NCBI GenBank assembly: GCA_934098435.1 | Contig: CAKOOV010000008.1 | Location: 5,126 to 69,125 of the forward strand | Direction of reading: 5' to 3' | Source of the DNA: an uncultured Bacilli bacterium | GTDB taxonomy: Bacteria; Bacillota_I; Bacilli_A; RF39; UBA660 | Length of the DNA: 64,000 nt | Shown: positions 26,868-35,427 of the stretch, in pieces | Numbering within the stretch: position 1 is the first letter of the stretch | Layout: every line of letters starts with the position of its first letter | Notes under the pieces: generated by a model | The model's input: the letters and a program-made list of their open reading frames with translations, nothing else | Database searches by the model: none | Told to the model about the DNA's origin: nothing | Translations under genes and position numbers: made by a program

Positions 26868-27239
26868 ATGAAGATGTTAAGAAATTTGAAGCCTCTAAAT
26901 AGGGATATAAAGAAATTTATTGTTGTTGGTATGATGATTTTTATATCTAGTATTTATGATATTTTTATCAGCTACTTATGTAGTAAGATAATAGATGTTT
27001 TATTTAGTTTTGACATTGAACTTATTTTTATTTATTTTGGGATATATTTCTTTATAATTGTTTTTGTCAATAATATTATAATTTATAAAATTAAGTTAGT
27101 ATTGGATAAGAAAATTAATGACTCTTCTATTAGAGGTAAAAATAAAAAGGGGATAATAGGGGTTAGAAGTGAATTTAGTAATAATATTATTACAAAGATT
27201 GATGTATTTAAAAAATCTTTAATGGATATTTATGCTTAG
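26868..27239 (+). pseudogene. N-terminal fragment resembling an ABC exporter membrane domain
   Basis: 123 residues: a basic start LRNLKPLNRDIKKFIVVGMM, two hydrophobic segments (about 17-45 and 50-75), then KIKLVLDKKINDSSIRGK, the general look of the first two helices of an ABC-type peptide exporter. It then stops; no ATPase domain follows in any frame I could find in the next 400 bases. It could also be a small intact membrane protein. RBS GGAGG is present. The next 400 bases are not coding. Confidence 0.45.
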
Positions 27240-27435
27240 AACTTTAGTTTTAAAATTAATATTTGAATACTTGGTATTAGGGATTAACATATTAATATGT
27301 TATTAGTGGGAAATGTTATTATTTATGATAATATTGGGATTTTTATTAAAGATTTTATATATTAATTATTTTATCATTTGAAATAATGGATAACTATGAC
27401 TTACATAAGGTCTTTAAATTCATAACATATATGGG

Positions 27436-27534
27436 ATTAAAGAAGCACTAAGGTGGTGCTTCTTTAATTTAAATATTGTTTATAACAAAGACAATTGGCT
27501 TTGTTATACCTCTTAAGACTACAGGCTTAAGAGG
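27436..27534. repeat. Cluster of three stem-loops (tandem hairpin element 1)
   Basis: Hairpin 1: 13-bp stem 27436-27448 / 27456-27468, loop TAAGGTG. Hairpin 2: TATAACAAAG (27481-27490) / CTTTGTTATA (27499-27508), loop ACAATTGG. Hairpin 3 follows with no gap: CCTCTTAAG (27509-27517) / CTTAAGAGG (27526-27534), loop ACTACAGG. Stems are perfect. Confidence 0.9.
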
Positions 27535-27554
27535 ATAAAAAATAGTTAATTTTA

Positions 27555-27583
27555 TTGACTAAATAGTTTATATATTATAAAAT
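27555..27583 (+). promoter_or_regulatory. cysS promoter
   Basis: TTGACT (27555-27560), 17-base spacer, TAAAAT (27578-27583). Confidence 0.6.
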
Positions 27584-27642
27584 ATTATTAGTTATGAAGA
27601 TGATTTAATTATATAGAATATAATTAAGAGAGGGTGATTATT

Positions 27643-29040
27643 ATGTTATTATATAATACTTTAACTAGGAAGAAAGAGGAGTTTATTCCTTATGATGGAA
27701 AAAAAGTAGGTTTTTATACTTGTGGTCCTACTGTATATCATTATGCTCATATAGGTAATATGCGTAATTACATTGGTCATGATATACTTGATAAAACTCT
27801 TAGGTATTTAGGATATGATGTTACTAGAGTTATGAATATTACTGATGTTGGGCATTTGAAGAGTGATTCTGATAGTGGTGAAGATAAGATGGTTGCTAGT
27901 GCTAAAAGAGAGCATAAGAGTGTTATGGATATTGCTAAGTTTTATACGGATGCTTTCTTTCATGATTTTGATGCTTTGAATCTTAGAAGGCCTGATATTG
28001 TTAGTCCCGCTACGGATAATATTGACGAGTATATTAAGATTATTAGTAAATTATTAGAGGATGGTTATGCTTATCAGGCAGGTGGTAATGTTTACTTTGA
28101 TGTTAGTAAGGTAGATGATTATTATAAACTTACTAATCATAAGGAAGATGAAATGGTTGTTGGTGTTCGTGATGGAGTAGAGTATGATAATAATAAGAGA
28201 AATCAAGCTGATTTTGCACTTTGGTTTACAAAGAGTAAGTTTGATGATCAGGATTTGAAATGGGATTCTCCTTTTGGGGTTGGATATCCTGGATGGCATA
28301 TTGAATGTTCTGGCATTAGTATTAAGTATTTAGGAGAGCATCTTGATATTCATGGTGGTGGTGTTGATAATATATTTCCACATCATACTAATGAGATTGC
28401 TCAAAGTGAAGCTTATTTAGGTCATAAATGGTGTAATTATTGGTTTCATAATGAACATTTAATGGATGATAGTGGTAAGATGAGTAAAAGTAAAGGCGCT
28501 ATTTTATCTGTTAGTAGGTTAATAGAGGAAGGATATAATCCTTTAGCTTTTAAACTTATGTGTTTAATGAGTAATTATAGAAAACAACTTGTATTTTCTT
28601 ATGATATATTGAAACAAGTTGAAGGTGTGTATGATAAGCTTAAGAATAGAGTATTAGCTATTAATGATATTGGTCAGTTGGATACTACTAAGTTTGATTA
28701 TTATACGGATAAATTTAAAGAGGAATTATCGAATGATTTGAATACCGCTAATGGGGTAACACTTATTTATGATTTACTTAAGGATGATAGTGTTAATGGT
28801 CATACTAAAATAGAAATTATTAATGATTTTGATAAGGTATTTTCTCTTGATTTGACTAAGAAGGATCTTAATACTTCTATTGATATGGATAAGTATATTA
28901 AAGATAAAATAGAAGAGAGAAGAATAGCTAAAATGAATAAGAATTATGAACTTTCTGATAGTATTAGAGATGAATTATTAAGTAAGGGTGTTATTCTTAC
29001 TGATACTAGAGAGGGTACTACTTATAGAATTAGTAAATAA
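27643..29040 (+). CDS. cysS: Cysteine--tRNA ligase
   Basis: 465 residues. Class I synthetase marks: TCGPTVYHYAHIGNMR (HIGH-type motif with the zinc-binding Cys), WHIECSGIS and HTNEIAQSEA (further zinc ligands), and GKMSKSKG (KMSKS loop). It charges tRNA-Cys. The ATG at 27643 is preferred over the GTG at 27634, which lies inside the RBS AGAGAGGGTGA. A terminator follows. Normal length, ending with the helical anticodon-binding part. Confidence 0.97.
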   Translation: MLLYNTLTRKKEEFIPYDGKKVGFYTCGPTVYHYAHIGNMRNYIGHDILDKTLRYLGYDVTRVMNITDVGHLKSDSDSGEDKMVASAKREHKSVMDIAKFYTDAFFHDFDALNLRRPDIVSPATDNIDEYIKIISKLLEDGYAYQAGGNVYFDVSKVDDYYKLTNHKEDEMVVGVRDGVEYDNNKRNQADFALWFTKSKFDDQDLKWDSPFGVGYPGWHIECSGISIKYLGEHLDIHGGGVDNIFPHHTNEIAQSEAYLGHKWCNYWFHNEHLMDDSGKMSKSKGAILSVSRLIEEGYNPLAFKLMCLMSNYRKQLVFSYDILKQVEGVYDKLKNRVLAINDIGQLDTTKFDYYTDKFKEELSNDLNTANGVTLIYDLLKDDSVNGHTKIEIINDFDKVFSLDLTKKDLNTSIDMDKYIKDKIEERRIAKMNKNYELSDSIRDELLSKGVILTDTREGTTYRISK

Positions 29041-29044
29041 ATAT

Positions 29045-29071
29045 GAATAGTTAATGATACTATTCTTTTTT
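29045..29071 (+). terminator. cysS terminator
   Basis: GAATAGT (29045-29051) / ACTATTC (29059-29065), loop TAATGAT, six Ts. Confidence 0.7.
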
Positions 29072-29145
29072 CATAGTTTTATATATTTTTATCTGTACTT
29101 TATTTGGATTATTTGTTACAATTAATGGTATGGAGTAGTGATTAT

Positions 29146-29667
29146 ATGGAATTAATTAGAGTAGTAGATGAAGATGGTAATGATACTAATGAAGTATTAG
29201 AAAGAGAAGATGTTCATGATTTATCTAAACTTCATAATGAGGTTACTATTTATATTATTAATAAAAAGGGGGAAGTACTTCTTCAGAAGAGGAGCGCGAA
29301 TAGAAGATTTTGTCCTAATATGTTTGGTGTTATAGCGGGACATGTTGGATATTTAGAAGATCCTTTATCATGTGCTAAGAGGGAACTTGAAGAGGAAGTT
29401 GGACTAGTTGTGAATAAAAATGAGGTACATGTATTATGTAATAAGTATCTTGTATTGGAAGATGAGAATAATCATTTTATGTATCCTTATTATGTTATAA
29501 CTGAATTAGAGGAAGATGATTTTACTATTCAAAAGGAAGAAGTTAGTTATGTTGAATGGCATAATATTGATGATATTATTAAGCTTATTAATGATGGTAA
29601 TGCTGATTTTGTTTTTAAGAAGGAAGAGATTTATTTATTTAGAATGCTTAAGGATATTGTTTCTTAA
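29146..29667 (+). CDS. Nudix hydrolase of the isopentenyl-diphosphate isomerase-like group
   Basis: 173 residues. The Nudix box GHVGYLEDPLSCAKRELEEE plus VGL is a perfect G-x5-E-x7-R-E-U-x-E-E-x-G-U match. The start MELIRVVDEDGNDTNEVLER and the LHNEVTIYIINKKGEVLLQKRS strand are those of YfcD/IDI-type Nudix proteins. True IPP isomerase would need particular Cys and Glu residues; C in RRFCPNMF could correspond, but I do not claim it. ATG 29146 has GGAG ten bases upstream; the frame extends 14 codons further up without an RBS. Confidence 0.85.
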   Translation: MELIRVVDEDGNDTNEVLEREDVHDLSKLHNEVTIYIINKKGEVLLQKRSANRRFCPNMFGVIAGHVGYLEDPLSCAKRELEEEVGLVVNKNEVHVLCNKYLVLEDENNHFMYPYYVITELEEDDFTIQKEEVSYVEWHNIDDIIKLINDGNADFVFKKEEIYLFRMLKDIVS

Positions 29668-29797
29668 TAACTAAGAGATGTATATTATTGTGGTAATTAT
29701 TTGACATAATATAGATATATAAAGAGGAAATAATGTATTTCTTCTTTTATTTTATTTGTTTTTATGTTAGAATTAGATTGTAAGGTAGGTTATAGAT

Positions 29798-31765
29798 ATG
29801 AAACTTAATGAAAAAAGGATTATTAATGATATTAGATTATTGGCTCTTGATATGATTGATACTGCTGGTAGTGGGCATCCTGGTATTGTACTTGATTTTG
29901 CTCCTACTATGTATACTCTTTTGGCATATCATTTGAAATTTGATATGGAGAGAAAGGATTGGTGTAATAGGGATAGACTTGTTATGTCATGTGGACATGG
30001 TTCTGCTCTTCTTTATGCTAGTTTGTTTTATATGCTTGATGAGTATAGTATAGAGGATCTTAAGTCTTTTAGAAAGATTGCATCTTCTACTCCTGGTCAT
30101 CCTGAGTATGATTTATCACATCGTATTGAAATGACTACGGGAGCATTAGGACAGGGATTTGCTACTTCGGTTGGAATGGCTATAGGTGAGAAGTATTTGG
30201 AGACTACTTTTAATCGTAAGAAAAATACTGTATTTGATTATAATATATATTGTATATGTTCTGATGGTGATTTGATGGAAGGAGTATCTTATGAAGCTGC
30301 TTCTCTGGCAGGTAATCTTGGTCTTGATAATCTTATTGTTTTATATGATGCAAATAATATTACAGCAGATGGGGATATTGCTAAGACTTTTGATGATAAT
30401 ATTAATGATAGATTTACTAGTATGAATTGGAATGTTATTAAGGTTCGTAATTCGGAATCTGTTAATGAGATTACTACCGCTATTGAGAAGGCTAAGAAGA
30501 GTAATAAGCCTACTATTATTGTGATTGAATCAGTTATTGGTAAGTATTCTAAGTATGAGGGTACTAATCGTATTCATTCTGATTTGGATAAGAGTGATTT
30601 GGAGAATATTAGAATGACTTTAAAGGGTACTAGTCCTTTTACTTATAGTGAGAATGATAGAAATGGTATTCTTGAATTTATTAAGAATGGTACTAGTGAT
30701 TATTATAGGGATTGGTATTCGGAATATGAAATGTATTTGGCTAATGCTACTGATAGTGATAGGGATAAGATTAATCTTGTTATTGAGAATGAGAGTATTT
30801 CTTTAGATATTGATGCAGTAGTGGATGCTAGTAAGATATTTGAAGATAAGCCTATGAGAGATATTAATTATCAGATTATGAATGTTATTGGTACTTTTAT
30901 TCCTAATTATATGGGTGGTAGTGCTGATTTGTTTTGTTCTACTAAAACTTATTTAAAGGGTAAGAGGGAATTTAGTTATGATGATTATGGCGGTAGAAAT
31001 ATTAATTTTGGTGTGAGAGAGGCTCTTATGGGTGCTATTATGAATGGTCTTGCTCTTACTAATATTAGAAGTTATGGTAGTACTTTTCTTGCTTTTGCGG
31101 ATTATATGAAGCCTGAGATAAGAATGAGTGCGATGATGGATTTACCTGTTACTTATATTTTTACGCATGATAGTGTTAGAGTTGGTCCTGATGGTATTAC
31201 TCATCAGCCGGTAGAACAACTTGGTATGCTTCGTAGTATTCCTAATTTTTCGGTATATCGTCCTTGTGATTATAAGGAACTTATTGGTTCATGGACAAAT
31301 ATTTTAAGAGAAGGTAAGCCTTGTGCTTTGGTTCTTCCTAGGGGACACTTAGAAACGATGAAGCATACTAATGCGGAAAAGGTAAGTAGGGGTGCTTATA
31401 TTATTAGTGAGGTTAGAACAAGACTTGATATTATTATTATTGCTACTGGTAGTGAGGTTGGTCTTGCTATGAAGATAAAAGAGGAACTTCTTAAGAATTA
31501 TATTGAAGCTAGAGTTGTTACTATGCCTAATCTTAATTTGTTTTTAAAGCAAGATAAGGATTATCAAGAACAGGTATTTCCTACTGGTTATAGGAGAATG
31601 GTTATTGAACTTTCTAATGATGCTAATTGGTATCGTTTTATATCTAGTGATGAGGATTTTGTGGGTATTAATTCTTTTGGCAGAAGTGGTAGTGAGGAAG
31701 AGATTTTGTCTTTCTTTGAACTTGATATTCAGGATTTGGTTATTAAAATTAAGAATAATTTATAA
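29798..31765 (+). CDS. tkt: Transketolase
   Basis: 655 residues, full length. TPP-dependent carbon transfer between pentose phosphates. Visible: DTAGSGHPG near 25, CGHGSALLY, the thiamine motif CSDGDLMEGVSYEAASLAGN (residues ~150-170, GDG-type), LIVLYDANNIT, and in the Pyr domain NFGVREALMGAIMNG (catalytic Glu) with HDSVRVGPDGITHQPVEQL. It is followed by a SirA-like gene and yneF, the order known from Bacillus. Confidence 0.97.
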   Translation: MKLNEKRIINDIRLLALDMIDTAGSGHPGIVLDFAPTMYTLLAYHLKFDMERKDWCNRDRLVMSCGHGSALLYASLFYMLDEYSIEDLKSFRKIASSTPGHPEYDLSHRIEMTTGALGQGFATSVGMAIGEKYLETTFNRKKNTVFDYNIYCICSDGDLMEGVSYEAASLAGNLGLDNLIVLYDANNITADGDIAKTFDDNINDRFTSMNWNVIKVRNSESVNEITTAIEKAKKSNKPTIIVIESVIGKYSKYEGTNRIHSDLDKSDLENIRMTLKGTSPFTYSENDRNGILEFIKNGTSDYYRDWYSEYEMYLANATDSDRDKINLVIENESISLDIDAVVDASKIFEDKPMRDINYQIMNVIGTFIPNYMGGSADLFCSTKTYLKGKREFSYDDYGGRNINFGVREALMGAIMNGLALTNIRSYGSTFLAFADYMKPEIRMSAMMDLPVTYIFTHDSVRVGPDGITHQPVEQLGMLRSIPNFSVYRPCDYKELIGSWTNILREGKPCALVLPRGHLETMKHTNAEKVSRGAYIISEVRTRLDIIIIATGSEVGLAMKIKEELLKNYIEARVVTMPNLNLFLKQDKDYQEQVFPTGYRRMVIELSNDANWYRFISSDEDFVGINSFGRSGSEEEILSFFELDIQDLVIKIKNNL

Positions 31766-31815
31766 TTCGACAATTTATTTATATATAGTATGTTACATTA
31801 ATATTGGTGATATTA

Positions 31816-32259
31816 ATGAGAACATACTATATTTTTAATGTTAATAAATATTTTTCTTATATGTATAAGAAAACTCCTTTTAAGATGTATAAGATATTTG
31901 AAGATATATATAATACTAGGGATTATGATGCTAATAGGACTTATCTTGCACTTTATGATGTTGTTAATCCTTTTAATAAAATTATGCTTAGTGAATATAT
32001 TTATTATGAGTATAAATATAAATGTGGTTATAAGAGAAGTGATAATGTTCATACTTTAGATAGTGGTGAGAAGACACTTCTTAGAATTAATAATTATAAT
32101 ATTAAACTTAAGACAGAAAATAATTATAGTATTTTTTTTAAGTATCTTAATAGATATAATAATAATCTTTTTGTATGTGATTTTGAGAATAAGGATTATT
32201 TTTGGCTTAGTATATTAGAAAATGGTTCTTTACAAAAAGATAAAGCTGTAGTAAAATAG
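31816..32259 (+). CDS. SirA-like protein (sporulation inhibitor of replication family)
   Basis: 147 residues starting MRTYYIFNVNKYFSYMY, with a Tyr/Asn-rich middle and a C-terminal LFVCDFENKDYFWLSIL. Start and end resemble Bacillus SirA (YneE), which binds the initiator DnaA, and the position between tkt and yneF is exactly that of sirA in Bacillus (established gene order there). Sequence support alone is modest because the middle diverges. ATG 31816 follows GGTGAT; the in-frame TTG and GTG upstream are less likely. Whether this organism sporulates is unknown. Confidence 0.6.
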   Translation: MRTYYIFNVNKYFSYMYKKTPFKMYKIFEDIYNTRDYDANRTYLALYDVVNPFNKIMLSEYIYYEYKYKCGYKRSDNVHTLDSGEKTLLRINNYNIKLKTENNYSIFFKYLNRYNNNLFVCDFENKDYFWLSILENGSLQKDKAVVK

Positions 32260-32279
32260 TCTTAGGGAGGAGATAAGAT

Positions 32280-32489
32280 ATGCTTAGAGATATATTATAT
32301 ATAGTTGTTGGTTTGATAGTTGGATTTGTTTCTGGTTTTTTAGTAGCTAGACGTGTTATGAAAAATGAACTTAAAAAGAATCCTCCTATTAACGAACAAA
32401 TGATAAAGACTATGATGAGTCAAATGGGTAGAACTCCTAGTCAAAAACAAGTTAATCAAATGATGAAACAAATGAATAAGATGATGTAA
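32280..32489 (+). CDS. yneF: YneF family (UPF0154) small membrane protein
   Basis: 69 residues: an N-terminal membrane helix (ILYIVVGLIVGFVSGFLVAR), then a polar tail KNPPINEQMIKTMMSQMGR and PSQKQVNQMMKQMN, which is the conserved signature of UPF0154. GGGAGGAG lies just upstream. Function unknown in all species; the tkt-sirA-yneF order supports the assignment. Confidence 0.95.
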   Translation: MLRDILYIVVGLIVGFVSGFLVARRVMKNELKKNPPINEQMIKTMMSQMGRTPSQKQVNQMMKQMNKMM

Positions 32490-32588
32490 ATCGTCTTTTT
32501 TTGATGCTTTTTAGCTTAATATGTCGAAGATATTTACTTTGATATAATAGTATATTATAATGTGTTTGTAGTAGGAAAGGAATATGTT

Positions 32589-32978
32589 ATGAATATTACT
32601 AAAACTCTTACTTTTGATGTTGTTAATGCTAGAAGGATACTTAGATTTTGTCCTTATTATGATGATATTATTAATTATGATATTAGATATGATGATGAGT
32701 TTTCTTTTGATTTGATTGATTGGTATAAGGATTTTGTTTTTTCTTGTGATTATAAAAATAGTGATGATATTGATATTCTTAAACTTATTGATAAGAGTAT
32801 GTATTTATATATTAATAGTTATGAATATAGAAATGGTTTGAAGAGAATTGTTAATATTAGGGATATTGATCTTAATAGTGATAGGAAAATTAAAAAACTT
32901 ATTAAGAAGATTATTGGTTATACTAATAGATATGAAGATATGGAAATTCTTAATGTTAAAATTAATAGATGGATATAA
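32589..32978 (+). CDS. Hypothetical protein, 129 aa
   Basis: Start ATG 32589 lies seven bases after AGGAAAGGAA; a TATAAT-like box is near 32544. The product (MNITKTLTFDVVNARRILRF...) is charged, rich in Asp, Tyr and Ile, without membrane segments. No family recognised. Codon use is that of the chromosome, so it is probably a real native gene. Confidence 0.65.
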   Translation: MNITKTLTFDVVNARRILRFCPYYDDIINYDIRYDDEFSFDLIDWYKDFVFSCDYKNSDDIDILKLIDKSMYLYINSYEYRNGLKRIVNIRDIDLNSDRKIKKLIKKIIGYTNRYEDMEILNVKINRWI

Positions 32979-33023
32979 GTAATATAGTGAAAATAATTTA
33001 TTTTCTCTTTTTTTATTTTATTT

Positions 33024-33076
33024 CGATAAAAGTCTAGGCCTTTTATCGTAATTTAGAGCCTAAGGTCTCTAAATTA
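33024..33076. repeat. Tandem hairpin element 2
   Basis: Two perfect stem-loops with no gap: CGATAAAAG (33024-33032) / CTTTTATCG (33040-33048), loop TCTAGGC; then TAATTTAGAG (33049-33058) / CTCTAAATTA (33067-33076), loop CCTAAGGT. It lies between an orphan gene and the priA promoter. Confidence 0.9.
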
Positions 33077-33107
33077 AATATTTTTTTATAATAAATTTTA
33101 ATAAATA

Positions 33108-33135
33108 TTACAATTTTATTATATTATGTTATAAT
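33108..33135 (+). promoter_or_regulatory. priA promoter
   Basis: TTACAA (33108-33113), 16-base spacer, TATAAT (33130-33135). Confidence 0.6.
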
Positions 33136-33169
33136 TATTTTAGGTTTATTGATATTTGGAGGTGATTAT

Positions 33170-35350
33170 ATGTATGTTTCGGTTCTTACACAAATTGGGG
33201 CTAAAGCAGTTGATCAAACTTTTTTTTATCATGTTCCTAAGTTATTAGAAGATAGTATTAAAATTGGGGTTAGGGTTAGAATTCCTTTTGGGAAGATGAT
33301 ATTAGATGGTTTTGTACTTGGTATTTCTGATTGTTGTAGTTATGATAATAGTAGACTTAAGGATATTATTAATGTTATTGATGAAGAGCCTGTTCTTAAT
33401 AAAGAGATGCTTCTTTTAGGTAGGCATATGAGTGATACTTTGTTATCTTCTTTATCTTCCTGCTACCAAGTAATGCTTCCTAAGGCATTGAAGGCTGAGG
33501 TTAAGAGTGATATTAAAATTAAATATGATAGGTATTTACATAGGATTAAGGATATAGAGGATATTGATAGATATATTAGTAATTGTAAGTATGAGAGTCA
33601 AATTAATTTGCTTTGTAAGTTAAAAGAAGGAGATATTTTGATTACTAAGATGTCTAGTAGTATTAATACTATTATTAAGAATGGTTTAGCTACTATTATA
33701 TATGAGGAATGTAAGAGATATAAGTATGATGGTATTAGTAATTATAAAAGGGTTAATTTAACTGATAAGCAAAGATTGGTTAGTGATAATATTGTTTCTT
33801 CTTTTGATAGGAGTAATACTTTTTTATTATATGGTGTTACTGGTAGTGGTAAGACTGAGGTTTATATGGATGTTATTGAAAAGGTACTTAATAGAGATAA
33901 GACTGCTATTATGTTAGTTCCTGAGATTGGTCTTACTCCTCAAATTGTTGGTAAGTTTATATCTAGATTTGGTGATGTTATATCTGTTTTGCATTCTAAA
34001 TTATCTGATAGTGAAAGATATGATGAATATCGTAAGATTACTAAAGGGGAATCTAAGATTGTTATTGGTACTAGGAGTGCTATTTTTGTTCCTTTTACTA
34101 ATATTGGGGTTATTATTATTGATGAGGAACATACTTTATCTTATAAGCAGGATAATAATCCTAGATATTCTGCTATTAATATAGCTGAATGGAGAAGTAA
34201 ATATCATAATTGTCCTTTGGTTTTAGGTAGTGCTACTCCTAGTTTGGAAAGTTTTGCTAAGGCAGGTAATCATGTATATAAACTTCTTTCTTTGACGGAA
34301 AGAGCTGGAGGGAGTGTTCTTCCTATTGTTAATATTATTGATATGAAAGAAGAAGTTAAGAAGGGTAACTTTATTTTATCTGATATGCTTAAGAATAAAA
34401 TTTCTGAGGTTTTGGGTAGAGGTGAGCAGGCTATTATTCTTCTTAATAGAAGGGGTTATTCTAGTACTATTAGTTGTAAGGAATGTGGATATGTATATAA
34501 GTGTCCTAACTGTGATATTACTTATACTTATCATAAGAGTAGTAATAATCTTAAATGTCATTATTGTGGATATTCGATGGTACTTCCTAATAAATGTTCT
34601 ATATGTGGTAGTGATAATTTGAAGGATTATGGGCTTGGTACGGAAAAATTAGAAGAAACTCTTAATAGTTTATATAAGGCTAGAATTGTAAGAATGGATG
34701 TTGATACTACTAGTAAGAAAGGACAGCATCAAAAGATTATTGATGATTTTGGAGAACATAAGTATGATATTTTAATTGGTACACAGATGATTGCTAAAGG
34801 GCTTGATTTTCCTTTGGTTACTTTAGTTGGGGTTGTATCTATTGATAGTAGTCTTACGTCTCCTGATTATAGGGCTAGTGAAAATACTTTTCAATTGTTA
34901 TCACAAGTTTCTGGTAGAGCTGGTAGAAGTGAGAATAAGGGTGAGGTTATTGTTCAAACTTTTAATCCAGATCATTATGCTATTACTTTGGCTAAGAATC
35001 ATGATTATATAGATTTTTATAAAGAAGAGATGAAAGTAAGAAAAATGCTTAAGTATTCTCCTTATTATTATATGGTACTGGTAGCTATTACTTCTTTAGA
35101 TTATGAACTTGGATTTAAAGAAGCTAATAAGATTGGTAGTTATATTAGAAATAATATTAGTAGTGATAGTATTGTTTTAGGTCCTACTATGGCTAATATG
35201 TTTAAAGTTAATAATATTTATCATTATCAAATTATTATTAAATATAGAAAAGATGATAGTCTTATGAAAGTACTTAAATTTATTATAGATATGCAAGTTA
35301 AAAATAACAAGATTGATGTTTCGATTGATTTTAATCCTTCGAGAATTTAA
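33170..35350 (+). CDS. priA: Primosomal replication restart helicase PriA
   Basis: 726 residues. N-terminal DNA-binding part (VSVLTQIGAKAVDQTFFYHV), helicase core with Walker A LLYGVTGSGKTEVY, DEEH box IIIDEEHTLSYKQD, and the zinc region with four Cys pairs (CKECGYVYKCPNC, CHYCGYS, CSICGS). C-terminal motifs IGTQMIAKGLDFP and SGRAGRS complete the helicase. It reloads the replisome at stalled forks. ATG 33170 has GGAGGTGATT just upstream; the frame also contains an earlier ATG at 33149 overlapping the RBS. Confidence 0.97.
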   Translation: MYVSVLTQIGAKAVDQTFFYHVPKLLEDSIKIGVRVRIPFGKMILDGFVLGISDCCSYDNSRLKDIINVIDEEPVLNKEMLLLGRHMSDTLLSSLSSCYQVMLPKALKAEVKSDIKIKYDRYLHRIKDIEDIDRYISNCKYESQINLLCKLKEGDILITKMSSSINTIIKNGLATIIYEECKRYKYDGISNYKRVNLTDKQRLVSDNIVSSFDRSNTFLLYGVTGSGKTEVYMDVIEKVLNRDKTAIMLVPEIGLTPQIVGKFISRFGDVISVLHSKLSDSERYDEYRKITKGESKIVIGTRSAIFVPFTNIGVIIIDEEHTLSYKQDNNPRYSAINIAEWRSKYHNCPLVLGSATPSLESFAKAGNHVYKLLSLTERAGGSVLPIVNIIDMKEEVKKGNFILSDMLKNKISEVLGRGEQAIILLNRRGYSSTISCKECGYVYKCPNCDITYTYHKSSNNLKCHYCGYSMVLPNKCSICGSDNLKDYGLGTEKLEETLNSLYKARIVRMDVDTTSKKGQHQKIIDDFGEHKYDILIGTQMIAKGLDFPLVTLVGVVSIDSSLTSPDYRASENTFQLLSQVSGRAGRSENKGEVIVQTFNPDHYAITLAKNHDYIDFYKEEMKVRKMLKYSPYYYMVLVAITSLDYELGFKEANKIGSYIRNNISSDSIVLGPTMANMFKVNNIYHYQIIIKYRKDDSLMKVLKFIIDMQVKNNKIDVSIDFNPSRI

Positions 35351-35427
35351 CTCTTGTTTTCTTTTTCTTTTTATTGTATAATTGTTTTAGATAATATACG
35401 ATGATAGGGAGATTGGATGTGGGGAAT

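Larger units (their letters stand above)
27240..27642. other. Gene-free region upstream of cysS
   Basis: About 400 bases: AT-rich sequence with small hairpins (for example around 27279-27301), then the strong stem-loop cluster 27436-27534, then the cysS promoter. I looked for T-box features because the next gene is a tRNA synthetase and did not find a convincing specifier or antiterminator. Confidence 0.6.

Noticed and set aside
27436..27468. Possible T-box terminator upstream of cysS (AAGGTGGTGC resembles part of a T-box)
   Set aside because: No specifier loop, no GGTGGNACCGCG-type box, and the cysS promoter at 27555 lies downstream of the hairpins, so they are not in the cysS leader.
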